64,000 nucleotides of DNA, from the NCBI RefSeq assembly GCF_004360155.1, contig NZ_SAIS01000009.1:62001-126000 (forward strand), given 5' to 3'. Below, one piece after another: positions 43,546 to 54,228 of this stretch (the first letter of the stretch is position 1; each line of letters begins with the position of its first letter). Origin of the DNA: Paraglaciecola marina. GTDB lineage: Bacteria > Pseudomonadota > Gammaproteobacteria > Enterobacterales > Alteromonadaceae. The translations under genes and the position numbers were made by a program. Under the pieces are notes generated by a model that saw nothing but the letters and a program-made list of their open reading frames with translations, was not told where the DNA came from and searched no databases.

Positions 43546-46443
43546 ATGATATCAACCGAAAAATACAAGTTTGGCTCAGCGATAGTTTTGAGTATTAGCT
43601 TGTTAATTTCAGCTTGTGGCGCTAAACATAAAAATGAAAATCAACAGGTTTCAAGTGAGCCTGAGGTGCAACACCATATCGTAAAAAGTCCTAATGATAA
43701 TCGTGAATATACCTCTATTGTTTTAGATAACGACTTACAACTTTTATTGGTATCCGATCCAGATATTGAAAAGTCAGCGGTGGCTCTAAGTGTGGCTGTC
43801 GGTTCATTTCAAGAACCCAAAGAGTTCGGTGGTTTGGCTCACTACTTAGAACATATGTTGTTTATGGGTACCAAATCCTACCCAGAGGTGGGGGGGTATG
43901 GCGAATTTGTTACCTTAAATGGCGGAACCCAAAATGCCTATACAGAGCTCGATCATACTAATTTTATGGTAGCGGTAAATAATGAGGCCTACGACCAAGC
44001 CTTATCTAGATTTAGTGGATTTTTTTATGAGGCATTATTAAATGAAGAATACGCTGATAAAGAGCGCAATGCTGTGCACTCAGAATGGACTATGAAAAGT
44101 CCAAACGATTGGGTGATACTTGCACAGCTAGAAGGGAAAACACTAAACCCTGAGCACCCTATATCGCAGTTTAATTGGGGGAATTTAGAATCTCTTAAAG
44201 ATAGCGGAAACCAAAAACTTCAAGATGCTCTATTAGACTTTTATAACCGTTATTATTCGGCAAACTTGATGAAAGCCGCCATGATTAGTAATTTGTCAAT
44301 TGCTGAAATGAAGTTACTCGCAAAACGTCATTTTTCTAAAATTCCAAATAAACACACCCCTAAACCAACTATTAATGTACCGGTAGCAACTGCCGAGCAA
44401 CTAAAAAAGATAGTTCATTATGTGCCACAAGCTGATATGAAACAGTTAAGTCTGCATTTTGTTATTGAAAATAACGCACATGAATTTGCAGTAAAACCTA
44501 ACGGTTACGTAAACTATCTAATGGCGAATGAAATGCCAGGTACGTTAGCGTCAGAGTTACGTGATGCAGGATTTAGTGAAGCTGTATATTCAACTTACGA
44601 GGCCGGTGAATATGGTAGCTCAGGTAGCTTTATTTTGTACATCGATCTCACCGAAACAGGTGTTCAAAACAGAGACAAGGTAATGGGTGCAGTAGTGAGA
44701 TATTTACGCTTACTGCGGGAACAAGGAGTCAACCCACTATATTTCAATGAAATTAAGCAATCGTTAAGTAACGACTTTCGTTTCAAAGAGAAAACTAATG
44801 ACTACAACTATGCAATGCAGATATCAGCAAACCTACAGCACATACCAACTGAATATGTATTAAGTAGTGAGTATGAATATCAACGTTTCAATGCTGTGGC
44901 GATTCAAAATGTTTTAAACCAATTAACTTTAGATAATGCTCGTGTTTTTTATATAGATAAAGCGCAACCTGCAGACATTGAAATGAAGTATTTTGCAGGT
45001 AAGTATAGTGTGCAAGATATTACTGACGAAAATATTGATACATGGCGAAAATATGGGACACAATTCCACTTAAGTTTACCTAGGGCAAACACCTTAATGC
45101 CTGAAAACTTTGATCTTGCTGAAATAGCTTATATAGACAAACCTAAATTGTTAGTTAACGAAAAGGGTTATACGGTTCATTTAGGGCACTCGGCACTGTT
45201 TAAACAACCTAAAGGTCGGATATCATTCGAATTAAATAGCGGCTTTACTAAAATAAGTGCAAAAAATCATGTTTTAGCAAGCCTATTAAGCAGAGCATTA
45301 AGCCAACAGTTAATTGAGTTGCAGTCTGAAGCAGGGGCAGCAGGTATGGGGCTGAATACTAGCTTACATAATGGTTTGTCACTTACAGTGAGCGGCTTTA
45401 CTGATAAACAAGGTGACCTAGTAACTCAATCATTGCAACAAATACTTTCCTTTGACATTAGTGCTGCAGATTTAGACAACATTAAAGCGAGTTTTATATC
45501 TGATATTGAAAGTAGTAAGAAGCAAATTCTACTCAACCAACTATTTCCTAAATTTAGCGAAATAGTGAATTTAGATGGGTATAGCGACAATGCATTATTG
45601 GCCGAGGTAAATGGCATTTCGCCAGCCGATCTAAAATGGTTTCGAGAGCAATTGCTGAAAAAAGCTAACTTGCGAGTCTTTGCTTATGGAAACTATACCG
45701 ATAAGCAAGTTAAAGCATTGGCTGAATTAGTGTTAGCCGTGCTGCCAGATAAGCGGGATATTTCTGAGGTTTACCAAACTCCGGCTTTACATCCTTTACC
45801 AGGAAGTATTTATAGCTGGAAAGAGGACTTAGATATACCGGATGTAGGGTTAATTGATGCTTATTTAACGCCTTTGAACTCCGCTGATTTAGCTGCAGCA
45901 CGTGTGTTGTCTCAGTTGATACGACCAGCATTATTTAAACAAATCAGAACAGAAGAGCAGTTAGCTTATGCTGTTAATTTTTTTGGCGAGACTTGGCGAG
46001 ATCAAATGCTATTCGGTTTTTATATTCAATCACCTGCAAAAGGATTAGTTGAAGTACATGAACGTATTGAATTATTCCGTAAGGAGTTTGTATCTAAACT
46101 TGCCGCAGTGACACCAGAAACCTTTACCACCACAGTGCATGGCATTTTAGTAACCCTTAATCAACCCGCTAAAAATCTATCTCAGGAAATGGCAGAGTTT
46201 ATCGAAGATTGGCGTGATCAAAAGTGGACATTTGATAGTAAGCAGAGATTAATCAAAGAGTTGGAAAAAGTGACATTAGACGATGTCATTGCAATTTATA
46301 AACGTTTGCAAGAAGGTGCCGAATTTGGGCGAGTGCTAGTACAAATGCGTGGACATAATTTTGCAGATAAAAACTTTATTGAATTGGAAGGCTCAGAAAC
46401 AATAACGAATGTGGATGTCTTTCATCAAGCATTAAGCAATTAA
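43546..46443 (+). CDS. M16 insulinase-family lipoprotein protease (PtrA-like)
   Basis: The 965-residue protein has a lipoprotein signal (IVLSISLLISACGAK, lipobox ISAC) and the inverted zinc motif HYLEH in GGLAHYLEHMLFMGT, with the distal Glu in the NEEYADKERNAVHSEW segment. Length and the second M16-like half agree with protease III (pitrilysin, PtrA). E. coli PtrA is periplasmic and soluble; the lipobox here suggests membrane anchoring. It degrades peptides. It is monocistronic. Confidence 0.9.
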   Translation: MISTEKYKFGSAIVLSISLLISACGAKHKNENQQVSSEPEVQHHIVKSPNDNREYTSIVLDNDLQLLLVSDPDIEKSAVALSVAVGSFQEPKEFGGLAHYLEHMLFMGTKSYPEVGGYGEFVTLNGGTQNAYTELDHTNFMVAVNNEAYDQALSRFSGFFYEALLNEEYADKERNAVHSEWTMKSPNDWVILAQLEGKTLNPEHPISQFNWGNLESLKDSGNQKLQDALLDFYNRYYSANLMKAAMISNLSIAEMKLLAKRHFSKIPNKHTPKPTINVPVATAEQLKKIVHYVPQADMKQLSLHFVIENNAHEFAVKPNGYVNYLMANEMPGTLASELRDAGFSEAVYSTYEAGEYGSSGSFILYIDLTETGVQNRDKVMGAVVRYLRLLREQGVNPLYFNEIKQSLSNDFRFKEKTNDYNYAMQISANLQHIPTEYVLSSEYEYQRFNAVAIQNVLNQLTLDNARVFYIDKAQPADIEMKYFAGKYSVQDITDENIDTWRKYGTQFHLSLPRANTLMPENFDLAEIAYIDKPKLLVNEKGYTVHLGHSALFKQPKGRISFELNSGFTKISAKNHVLASLLSRALSQQLIELQSEAGAAGMGLNTSLHNGLSLTVSGFTDKQGDLVTQSLQQILSFDISAADLDNIKASFISDIESSKKQILLNQLFPKFSEIVNLDGYSDNALLAEVNGISPADLKWFREQLLKKANLRVFAYGNYTDKQVKALAELVLAVLPDKRDISEVYQTPALHPLPGSIYSWKEDLDIPDVGLIDAYLTPLNSADLAAARVLSQLIRPALFKQIRTEEQLAYAVNFFGETWRDQMLFGFYIQSPAKGLVEVHERIELFRKEFVSKLAAVTPETFTTTVHGILVTLNQPAKNLSQEMAEFIEDWRDQKWTFDSKQRLIKELEKVTLDDVIAIYKRLQEGAEFGRVLVQMRGHNFADKNFIELEGSETITNVDVFHQALSN

Positions 46444-46510
46444 ACCTCTCTCAGTAATTTGTTTAATTACCTTAATAGTGATTAATATTCAGTCGCTTAT
46501 TGAAGATATA

Positions 46511-46550
46511 AAGAAAAAGGCGAGTATAACTCGCCTTTCTGTTTTTTTAT
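46511..46550. terminator. Bidirectional terminator between M16 protease and suhB
   Basis: AAAAGGCGAG and CTCGCCTTT arms (about 46516-46538) have T-rich tails on both strands. They serve the two convergent genes. Confidence 0.85.
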
Positions 46551-47320
46551 TTTAAGTGTTTTACTAAAGTTTGGACGATTTTAGGGCTACCTGCCACTAT
46601 TTCACCTTTATGCATTGGGTCATTCCCCCCTGCAAAATCGGTTACTAAGCCACCTGATTCACGAACCAATAACTCTCCAGCAGCGATATCCCAAGGTTTA
46701 ATGCCACGCTCCCAGTACCCGTCGTAACGACCTGCAGCAACATAGGCTAAGTCTAGCGCGGCAGAGCCTGAACGACGAATGTCACCCGCTTGCATAAATA
46801 TCTTACTAAAGCTCTGTTGGTACTCTGGTAGTGTGTCTTTTGCTTTGAATGGGAAGGCAGTGGCTAGAATTGTTTGACTTAACTCTTTAGCTTTACTTGC
46901 TCTAATACGAAAACCGTTTAACTGTGCACCCGCACCTTTGCTGGCAGTAAACAGTTCACCACGAAGGGGATCAAAAACTACCGCTTGATCAAGTCTACCT
47001 TTATGCATAAGAGCAATAGATACAGCAAAATGAGGGATACCTTTAATAAAATTGGTAGTGCCATCTAATGGATCAATAATCCATTTAAAGTCGTTGTCAC
47101 CTTCAACTACCCCCCCTTCTTCACCCACAAAGCTGTGCTCAGGGTAAGATTGCTTAATTTTATGAATAATTGCTTGTTCGGCTTCTTTATCAATACGAGT
47201 AACATAATCGTTATCGCCTTTTGCTTCTGTCATCAAATCAGTTTGATTTTCAAACCCTTTAACAATAATGTTGCCTGCCGTCCGCGCAGCACGGATCGCT
47301 ATATTCAGCATAGGATGCAT
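46547..47320 (-). CDS. suhB: Inositol-1-monophosphatase family protein SuhB
   Basis: The 257-residue enzyme has the metal-binding motifs GEEGG, WIIDPLDGTTNF and KPWDIAAGELLVRESGG. In gammaproteobacteria SuhB also acts in rRNA antitermination. It is oriented away from trmJ, as in enteric genomes where the two are divergent neighbours, but here 5.3 kb of other genes intervene. Confidence 0.95.
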   Translation of the reverse strand: MHPMLNIAIRAARTAGNIIVKGFENQTDLMTEAKGDNDYVTRIDKEAEQAIIHKIKQSYPEHSFVGEEGGVVEGDNDFKWIIDPLDGTTNFIKGIPHFAVSIALMHKGRLDQAVVFDPLRGELFTASKGAGAQLNGFRIRASKAKELSQTILATAFPFKAKDTLPEYQQSFSKIFMQAGDIRRSGSAALDLAYVAAGRYDGYWERGIKPWDIAAGELLVRESGGLVTDFAGGNDPMHKGEIVAGSPKIVQTLVKHLK

Positions 47321-47673
47321 AGTTAACCACCAATTTTAAAAGAACAGTAAGTAGACAGCTGCTGTATAAAAAAATATAAACAGTTGCACAAAAAATCGCC
47401 GCGCAGTTTACCAGAGTGATAAGCCTTTTACTAGCAACATTGACAACTGATATAAGGGTTTAATAAGCGTAATAATCTAAAAATAGTGTGTTGAAGTAGA
47501 GTATAAACCTAAGTTAAATATAGCTTTTTTAATAATTTATTGGGCTGGTAATAAACCTAAAGTCTAATAGTAAGTTTCGGGTTATCGATTAATATTTAAC
47601 TAGGTTTTGTTAGGATATAAAAAGTTTTAGGGTTATGGTTGAAGTTAGGGAGATTTTTAATCCGAGTGACTAT
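47321..47673. other. Divergent intergenic stretch suhB / porin
   Basis: This 353-bp AT-rich gap contains no convincing gene. It must hold the suhB promoter (leftward) and the promoter of the porin module (rightward). Near the right end there are repeated TTAGG-like stretches but no site I can name. Confidence 0.55.
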
Positions 47674-48912
47674 ATGAATAGAATAAAATTTGTTGTAAGT
47701 AACTGCTTGATTACAATGTTAATTCTAAGTTCATTTAATGCCTCGGCAAATACTGTTGAAGAACTCGAGAAACGTATACAGCAACTTGAAAACCTGGTTG
47801 AAAAGCTATTATCTGAGGCTTCGGTAGGAACTGAGCTTGATGTAAAGAATGAATCTGATGATGAGGATATTAATCGTTCAATCAGTGATTTGACATTGGA
47901 GCTAGAGGAGCAGCATTATTTGATAGAGGAGTTAAGTAAAAAAGACGAATACCGAATGAAAGTCGCAGGCTATGCTGATGTTGAGTATAAAGGGTCCGAT
48001 ACTCCAGGGGTCAGCGAAGAGTTTAGAATGCATCATTTGTCTCTTTTTTTTACTAGAAAATTTGATAATAAATTCAAATTTTTCTCTGAGATAGAATACG
48101 AAGATGCGCCCAAATTTGATGGTGTAAATGATGGTTCTGGAGACTTGGATGAGGCTTCAGGAACTATTTTCGTTGAAGCAGTAAATTTTGACTGGAATTA
48201 TAGTCAAGCGTTAAATGTGAGGGTTGGTCGTTTTTTCTCTCCTGCGGGAATTTGGTCAGAAGATCATTATCCACCTTTTGTTGCCACCCAAGAACGCCCT
48301 ATGCACATATTCCGTATTTTTCCGCAGTTTGTGGATGGAGTGTCTGGCTATGGGCGCCAATTTTTAACCGACTCAATTAGTGTTGATTATAATATATTTC
48401 TAGGAAATGGAGAGTCTTCTATTTCGGGTAAAAAAGACCTTAACAGTAATAAGGCGACAGGTTTTAGAGGGCGAATACAACTACCTATATGGGATGAATT
48501 TAACCTTGGTTTTACCTTATATAATGACAACGAAGATAGCGCTAATGGCAATGCCGATAAGTTTGCATATGGATACCACTTAGAAGCTCGCTATCATAAT
48601 ATTTCTGTTCAAGGTGAATATGCCCTTGCTAACCTCGAGTTCTCCGATGAAGTTCTTGATTATGATAGAGAGGGGTACTACGCTCAGTTTAAGTACCACT
48701 TGAACGATTGGGATCTCGGCTATCGCTATGATTACTATGATGAAAACAACCTTGGTAAAAACTCAGTTAAAAGAAATTCGATTTTTGTAAACTTCCATCT
48801 TAATGAAGCAATTACGCTTAAAGGTGAATATCACAGAAACCAATATCGAAATTCTTCAGTTGATGACGTCGGTTTTTATACCTTTTCAATCTCCACGTAT
48901 TTGGGGAACTAG
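47674..48912 (+). CDS. Outer-membrane porin with N-terminal coiled coil (OprP/O-like)
   Basis: The protein has about 412 residues from the ATG at 47674, preceded by GAGTGA. An upstream ATG at 47635 would add 13 residues in front of a good signal peptide (FVVSNCLITMLILSSFNASA). After cleavage comes a coiled coil (VEELEKRIQQLENLVEKLL), then a beta-barrel resembling phosphate-selective porins (FSEIEYEDAPKF, VRVGRFFSPAGIWSEDHYPPFVATQERP). It is the first gene of a three-gene module with a periplasmic binding protein and a GGDEF/EAL sensor, with 3 bp to the next gene. Confidence 0.8.
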   Translation: MNRIKFVVSNCLITMLILSSFNASANTVEELEKRIQQLENLVEKLLSEASVGTELDVKNESDDEDINRSISDLTLELEEQHYLIEELSKKDEYRMKVAGYADVEYKGSDTPGVSEEFRMHHLSLFFTRKFDNKFKFFSEIEYEDAPKFDGVNDGSGDLDEASGTIFVEAVNFDWNYSQALNVRVGRFFSPAGIWSEDHYPPFVATQERPMHIFRIFPQFVDGVSGYGRQFLTDSISVDYNIFLGNGESSISGKKDLNSNKATGFRGRIQLPIWDEFNLGFTLYNDNEDSANGNADKFAYGYHLEARYHNISVQGEYALANLEFSDEVLDYDREGYYAQFKYHLNDWDLGYRYDYYDENNLGKNSVKRNSIFVNFHLNEAITLKGEYHRNQYRNSSVDDVGFYTFSISTYLGN

Positions 48913-48915
48913 ACT

Positions 48916-49347
48916 ATGAGAAAGCTTAAATCACTCACATTTATTATGTTTTTATGCTTTTTTTCTGAAAACGCTTTTTCAGAGACTGTATATGTAGTAG
49001 TTAACGAAAAAAATACCGACATAATAAGTCCTGAAATGGTTAAATTGATCTACTTAGATAAAAACTCTGTTTGGTCTGACGGTACTGAAATTTTAGTGTT
49101 CGAGTTGCCTGTAAAATCTGAAGCTAGAGAAAAATTTTGCCAAGAAGTATTGAATATGTCACCTATATCGAGTCAAAGATATTGGTCTAATCGTTTTGTG
49201 AACAATACCATTCAAAATGAAGTGAAAATTAAGCCTCATCGTTTAGTAACAAGGTTTGTGAGTGCTAAAGAATCTGCGATTGGATACATTCCGGAGTCAG
49301 AAATTGATAATATGCAAGGTGTTAGAATCGTAATGACAATAAATTAA
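48916..49347 (+). CDS. Small PstS-like periplasmic binding protein
   Basis: The 143-residue protein has a signal peptide (LTFIMFLCFFSENAFS) and a single lobe of a phosphate-binding-protein-like fold: VYVVVNEKNTDIISPEMVKLIYLDKNSVWSDGTEILVFELP, then FCQEVLNMSPISSQRYWSNRFV and AIGYIPESE. It lacks ABC transporter partners. Between a porin and a membrane sensor it probably delivers ligand information to the sensor rather than feeding a transporter (inference). Confidence 0.75.
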   Translation: MRKLKSLTFIMFLCFFSENAFSETVYVVVNEKNTDIISPEMVKLIYLDKNSVWSDGTEILVFELPVKSEAREKFCQEVLNMSPISSQRYWSNRFVNNTIQNEVKIKPHRLVTRFVSAKESAIGYIPESEIDNMQGVRIVMTIN

Positions 49348-49352
49348 ATATT

Positions 49353-52300
49353 ATGTCCTTGGGATTATTTAAAAAGTCTATAGCCACTAAATTAATTTTA
49401 TATGTTGGAAGTGCCATAACCATAGTGTTGTTACTTCAGGCATACATAAATATTAATAGATTTGAACAGTTAGTTACTCCACTAATTGTCCGTGATTTGG
49501 ACAACGCTTTAGCTCGTAGCCAAATGGTGTTTGAGAGTTTATCAGAACAAATTATTGAAGATGCTCAAGTTATTACTTCTCATAATGCACTTAGTAATTA
49601 CATAGATTACGAGCTACTCGATGACACCAAGGGAATGAATGAGGAGCTAGTGACCTTAGAACAATTTTTAATTTCTTTAAATGCATCTAAAAGCCATTAC
49701 CTCAATATTGAAATCTTTACTAAGCGTCGCTCAATTATAAGAATTAACAATGGTGAGGTAGCTGAGTCTACCTATAGTGTTACCCCAAGGTTTATTTTCA
49801 TTGATAAAGCAAAATTTGACTCCTACTACACAACAAGCATAAATCACAACGTCCTTTATACTCTCAAATATAAATTTTCGATGTCTGGCACTTTTGCAGA
49901 AGAGGGAGTGGTAGGGGCTATTTATATTGTGCGAGATGCAAGCTCAGTTTTGCAAGAGTTAGTAGAAGAATTGCAAGGCTTAAATATGCAACTTACAGTC
50001 ATGGCGGGTAATGTGTTAATTGCAGGAGATCCAATAGATAGAGATTGGTTAAGTAGAGAACTTCATGATCCAGATTCGAATTTGACCATATCAGTAGGTA
50101 TTAGCGAAGAAAACGCGTTTTTGTTCGTTCATGAAATGCATCGAAGTATTATCGTTTTAGCTATCTCTCTTATTTTAGTATTAGGAATATCTCAATTTTT
50201 TACTATTACACAGGTCATAGCTAAACCCCTTAAGAGCCTAATTGACTTTATGAATAAGCAAGCACTTGGCAAGGTACCAGCTTCGATTAGATATCAAACT
50301 GAGCGTACTGATGAGATTGGACTTTTTGCTCAAGGTCTAAATAATATGCTTGAACAAATACATACTAGGCAAACGGCTTTGTCAGTAAGTGAAGAAAGGT
50401 TAGCTTTAGCTTTGTGGGGCAGCGGAGAGGGGATGTGGGAGTTTTCAGTTAGCGACTCAACAATACTTTTAGTGGAAGAGAGCTGTGAAATTTTATCTAT
50501 AGAAATGAGTCCAATTAAGCTTTCCCTAGCTGAATTTATTTCTAAAATTCATGAAGATGATCGAGCCAATGTAAACGCCTATTTTAAGGATTTTAAGATG
50601 GAGGCCTCTGACTTATTTGAAATCGAGTTTAGAGTCTTTGTAAGTGACAATCTAAAATGGTTAAAAATGAAAGGTAGAGTCACCAAGCAAGGTGACGAGT
50701 TAAGCAATGACAATTTGATTGTTGGTACTTTAATGGATATCAGCGACCAAAGAGAAGCAGAAAAAGAAATTAGGCTTTATGCTAAAGCATTTGACAGCAG
50801 TGCAAGTGCAATCGTGATATTAGACAAAACATTAGTGGTGCTTGCTGTTAATGAAGCTTTTAAAGAAACAACCGGTTCTAATCTGAGTGATGTGGTAGGG
50901 CGTATTCCAGATTTTATTATTAATCATTCACATTCTTCTTTTGATATAAAAGAGTTTACCCATGAAATACAAAACAATGGGAAATGGCAAAATGAATTAA
51001 TTGGAATGAAGAAAAATGGAGAGCGCTTTATTAAAGATATAAGCATTAACGCTATCCTGGATACCAATGGTGCTCCCACTCACTATGTATGCGCATTTAA
51101 CGATATTACCCATAAGAAGAAATCCGAAAAAGATCTCTGGACTATGGCTAACCACGACATTTTAACTGGGCTACCTAATCGCGGTTATTTCCGAAAAAGT
51201 CTAGACTCTGCAATTGTTAAAGCTAAAAATGAAGGTGAATCTTTAGCTTTGTTTTTTATCGATTTGGATAGATTTAAACAAGTGAATGACACCTTAGGGC
51301 ATGAATCAGGTGATCAATTATTGAGGAAAGTCGGCGCAACACTTGTGAAGTTAGCACGAAAGACAGATTACGCGGCTCGCCTTGGAGGCGATGAATTCGC
51401 TATTATTATTGAAAACGTAGCAAATAAAGTAAACGTTGAAAGAATTGCAATGGATTTAGTTAAGCAATTTGACAAAGGGTTAATAGTAAATGACAAAGAC
51501 TCAGGAGTAGGGGTAAGTATAGGTATTAGCCTTTACCCTGAAAATGCCAAAACTGCTGATGAATTAGTGCACTACGCAGATACTGCCATGTATTTCTCAA
51601 AGACGACTGGAAGTAATTTGTTTCATTTCTTTGAACCAAGTATGAGCGACCATGTTAATCGACGGAATTTAGTTGAAAAAGAGTTAAGAGAAGCCTTAAA
51701 AGAAGACAAGTTGTCTCTTTATTTTCAACCTCAAATTAGTATCACAACAGGTGTAGTCGTGTCTTTTGAAGCACTTTCACGGTGGTTTCATCCAACATTG
51801 GGAACTATATCTCCTGATGAATTTATTCCTATAGCTGAAGATGCAGGTCTAATTGTTGATTTAGGTAAACAAGTATTGAAAAAAGCCTGTCAACAAGTAA
51901 AACAGTGGCATGAGCACGGCTTTAGCACCATTAAAATTGCCATTAACGTCTCCATAAAACAATTTATGTTATCCGATGTTACCTATGATCTATCTAACAT
52001 TCTCAATCAAGTAAATCTCGATGCTCGTTATATTGAACTAGAGCTCACTGAGAGTCTTTTTGTTGATGAAGCTGAAACTGTGATCAATACTTTGAAGAAG
52101 TTAAAACAATTAGGTGTTAGTTTATCTATTGATGATTTTGGTACTGGCTATTCTTCTTTGAGTTATTTGAATAAATTTCCTCTAGACGTTCTAAAGATTG
52201 ATAAAAGTTTCGTAAATCAATTGAGTTCAGACAAAACAGGTATGGCTATAACCCAGTCCATAGTGGCTATCGCACATGCATTAGATCTAGAAATAGTCGC

Positions 52301-52445
52301 TGAAGGCGTAGAGACTGAAGAACAATTGTCTATATTGGATAAAATGGGCTGTCATTATGTCCAAGGCTACCTATATGGACCTCCCATTTCTTCTGAAGAG
52401 TCATTTGATTTTCTAGAACATAGTAACCTCTTTGAGCACCCTTAA
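49353..52445 (+). CDS. Membrane sensor with HAMP, PAS, GGDEF and EAL domains
   Basis: The 1030-residue protein has a helix near residue 15-30, a periplasmic sensor region (to ~260), a second helix (SIIVLAISLILVLGISQFF), HAMP, two PAS-like domains (the second AKAFDSSASAIVILDKTLVVLAVNEAF), GGDEF (intact, about 678-682) and EAL (intact, about 805-807, with DDFGTGYSSL and EGVETEEQ). An RxxD inhibitory site (RKTD) precedes GGDEF by five residues. Both c-di-GMP synthesis and breakdown look possible. It starts 5 bp after the binding-protein gene, suggesting that protein as input. Confidence 0.9.
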   Translation: MSLGLFKKSIATKLILYVGSAITIVLLLQAYININRFEQLVTPLIVRDLDNALARSQMVFESLSEQIIEDAQVITSHNALSNYIDYELLDDTKGMNEELVTLEQFLISLNASKSHYLNIEIFTKRRSIIRINNGEVAESTYSVTPRFIFIDKAKFDSYYTTSINHNVLYTLKYKFSMSGTFAEEGVVGAIYIVRDASSVLQELVEELQGLNMQLTVMAGNVLIAGDPIDRDWLSRELHDPDSNLTISVGISEENAFLFVHEMHRSIIVLAISLILVLGISQFFTITQVIAKPLKSLIDFMNKQALGKVPASIRYQTERTDEIGLFAQGLNNMLEQIHTRQTALSVSEERLALALWGSGEGMWEFSVSDSTILLVEESCEILSIEMSPIKLSLAEFISKIHEDDRANVNAYFKDFKMEASDLFEIEFRVFVSDNLKWLKMKGRVTKQGDELSNDNLIVGTLMDISDQREAEKEIRLYAKAFDSSASAIVILDKTLVVLAVNEAFKETTGSNLSDVVGRIPDFIINHSHSSFDIKEFTHEIQNNGKWQNELIGMKKNGERFIKDISINAILDTNGAPTHYVCAFNDITHKKKSEKDLWTMANHDILTGLPNRGYFRKSLDSAIVKAKNEGESLALFFIDLDRFKQVNDTLGHESGDQLLRKVGATLVKLARKTDYAARLGGDEFAIIIENVANKVNVERIAMDLVKQFDKGLIVNDKDSGVGVSIGISLYPENAKTADELVHYADTAMYFSKTTGSNLFHFFEPSMSDHVNRRNLVEKELREALKEDKLSLYFQPQISITTGVVVSFEALSRWFHPTLGTISPDEFIPIAEDAGLIVDLGKQVLKKACQQVKQWHEHGFSTIKIAINVSIKQFMLSDVTYDLSNILNQVNLDARYIELELTESLFVDEAETVINTLKKLKQLGVSLSIDDFGTGYSSLSYLNKFPLDVLKIDKSFVNQLSSDKTGMAITQSIVAIAHALDLEIVAEGVETEEQLSILDKMGCHYVQGYLYGPPISSEESFDFLEHSNLFEHP

Positions 52446-52659
52446 ATCTCCCCAGTGATTGATAAAGCTTTGCCTATTAATAGTAAAATCTTAACTTTAG
52501 GTGTTTGACTATTTAAGGTCATTTTTGACAATTATTTTTATTCATTGAACTTGGCTTTTCAGTTAGCTTATTTTAATTTTTCTCATGCTTTGAGCTAAGG
52601 GCTGCTTATGCTATTATCCGCGCCCAGAAAATTGCCAGCTCAGGAAGTGTGTCTCCGTC

Positions 52660-53397
52660 ATGTTAGAAAATATTCGCGTTGTTCTAGTAAATACTTCTCA
52701 TACCGGTAACATAGGCTCTGCGGCTAGAGCTATGAAAACTATGGGGTTAAGTCAGTTAGTTTTGGTTGACCCAGTATCTCCACCAGACGGGAAGTCAAGT
52801 GCATTAGCTGCTGGAGCTGGTGATGTGTTAGCGAACGCGAAAACAGTCGCGACTTTGGCTGAAGCTGTGGCTGATTGTGGTTTAGTGGTAGGAACTAGTG
52901 CCCGTTCTCGGACTTTATCTTGGCCCATGTTAGAACCAAGAGGTTGTGGTGAAAAGCTTATAGCCGAGGTTCCTAAATACCCAGTTGCTCTAGTATTCGG
53001 GCGTGAAAATAACGGGTTAAGTAACGAAGAGTTACAACTTTGTCACTTTCATGTTTGTATCCCTGCAAACCCAGATTACAGCTCGTTGAACTTAGCTGCC
53101 GCCGTGCAAACTTTATGCTATGAAGTACGAATGGCTTATTTAAACTTAACCAGAAACCAGCACCCAGAAAATCATCCTGAGAATAATGATTACCCTTTAT
53201 CTGAAGAGTTAGAAGGTTTTTATAGTCATTTGGAACAAACCCTTATTAAAACGAATTTCATCATTGCTAAACATCCCGGTATGGTGATGACCAAATTACG
53301 CAGGATGTTTAATCGTGCCCGTCCCGAGTCACAAGAACTCAACATTTTACGAGGCATATTAGCGTCAATTGGTAAAACCACTTCAAATAAAGAATAA
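52660..53397 (+). CDS. trmJ: tRNA (cytidine/uridine-32-2'-O)-methyltransferase
   Basis: The 245-residue SPOUT methyltransferase has [24 protein letters not shown] at the start, [17 protein letters not shown], and [17 protein letters not shown], the knotted SAM-binding segment. It methylates position 32 of several tRNAs. It is followed after 2 bp by cysE; trmJ ahead of cysE and iscR is common in gammaproteobacteria. Confidence 0.95.
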   Translation: MLENIRVVLVNTSHTGNIGSAARAMKTMGLSQLVLVDPVSPPDGKSSALAAGAGDVLANAKTVATLAEAVADCGLVVGTSARSRTLSWPMLEPRGCGEKLIAEVPKYPVALVFGRENNGLSNEELQLCHFHVCIPANPDYSSLNLAAAVQTLCYEVRMAYLNLTRNQHPENHPENNDYPLSEELEGFYSHLEQTLIKTNFIIAKHPGMVMTKLRRMFNRARPESQELNILRGILASIGKTTSNKE

Positions 53398-53399
53398 CT

Positions 53400-54209
53400 A
53401 TGTTTAACAGAATGAAAGAAGACGTGCAGAGCGTATTTCATCGTGACCCTGCTGCTCGCACAACCTTTGAAGTGTTGACTAATTACCCAGGATTACATGC
53501 TATTTGGCTGCATCGTTTGGGCCATAGACTTTGGAAAGCAAATTGGAAGTGGCTAGCGCGTTCTATATCCACGTTTTCTCGTTGGTTGACTGGGATTGAA
53601 ATTCACCCTGGTGCCACTTTAGGTCGCCGCTTTTTTATTGATCATGGTATGGGTGTGGTTATTGGAGAGACTGCAGAGATTGGTAATGATGTAACTCTGT
53701 ATCACGGGGTTACTTTAGGGGGCACTAGCTGGAATGCCGGAAAACGCCATCCTACTTTAGAAGATAACGTAGTTGTAGGCGCGGGTGCAAAAGTATTAGG
53801 CCCAATTACTATGCACAAGGGAGCAAAGGTTGGTTCTAATTCGGTAGTAGTGCGTGACGTACCAGAAAACGCCACTGTAATTGGCATACCAGGAAGAGTG
53901 GTGGTGTCTCAGAAAAAGCCCACTCCACCTAATCAAGGTGAAAGAGAGAAAATCGCCCAAAAGTATGGGTTTGATGCGTATGCTGTCGCCACTGATAACC
54001 CAGACCCTGTTGCTCAAGCAATAGGAGTGATGGTTGACCATGTTCATCTTATTGACACAAAAGTAGAAGAAATGTGTAAAGCCATTAATAAAATGGGTGG
54101 AGATGTGTGCGGGAAATCATTACCAAGCCTAGAGTTAGATAATTTTTCTGGCGACGAAATGGCAAAAGATATTAAAAAAGCATGTGACGCTTTTGACCCG
54201 CAAATTTAA
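53400..54209 (+). CDS. cysE: Serine O-acetyltransferase
   Basis: The 269-residue enzyme has the helical N-terminal part and a left-handed hexapeptide-repeat domain: [54 protein letters not shown], and [28 protein letters not shown]. It makes O-acetylserine for cysteine, the sulfur donor to IscS. The C-terminus is extended by a helical stretch beyond the hexapeptide fold. The location before iscR fits supply of cysteine for Fe-S assembly. Confidence 0.95.
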   Translation: MFNRMKEDVQSVFHRDPAARTTFEVLTNYPGLHAIWLHRLGHRLWKANWKWLARSISTFSRWLTGIEIHPGATLGRRFFIDHGMGVVIGETAEIGNDVTLYHGVTLGGTSWNAGKRHPTLEDNVVVGAGAKVLGPITMHKGAKVGSNSVVVRDVPENATVIGIPGRVVVSQKKPTPPNQGEREKIAQKYGFDAYAVATDNPDPVAQAIGVMVDHVHLIDTKVEEMCKAINKMGGDVCGKSLPSLELDNFSGDEMAKDIKKACDAFDPQI

Positions 54210-54228
54210 CTTAGTGATTTGAACCTTA

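Noticed and set aside
47321-47673. Small ORFs or RNA gene in the suhB-porin gap
   Set aside because: No frame with a ribosome site and no stable terminator-bearing structure could be found.
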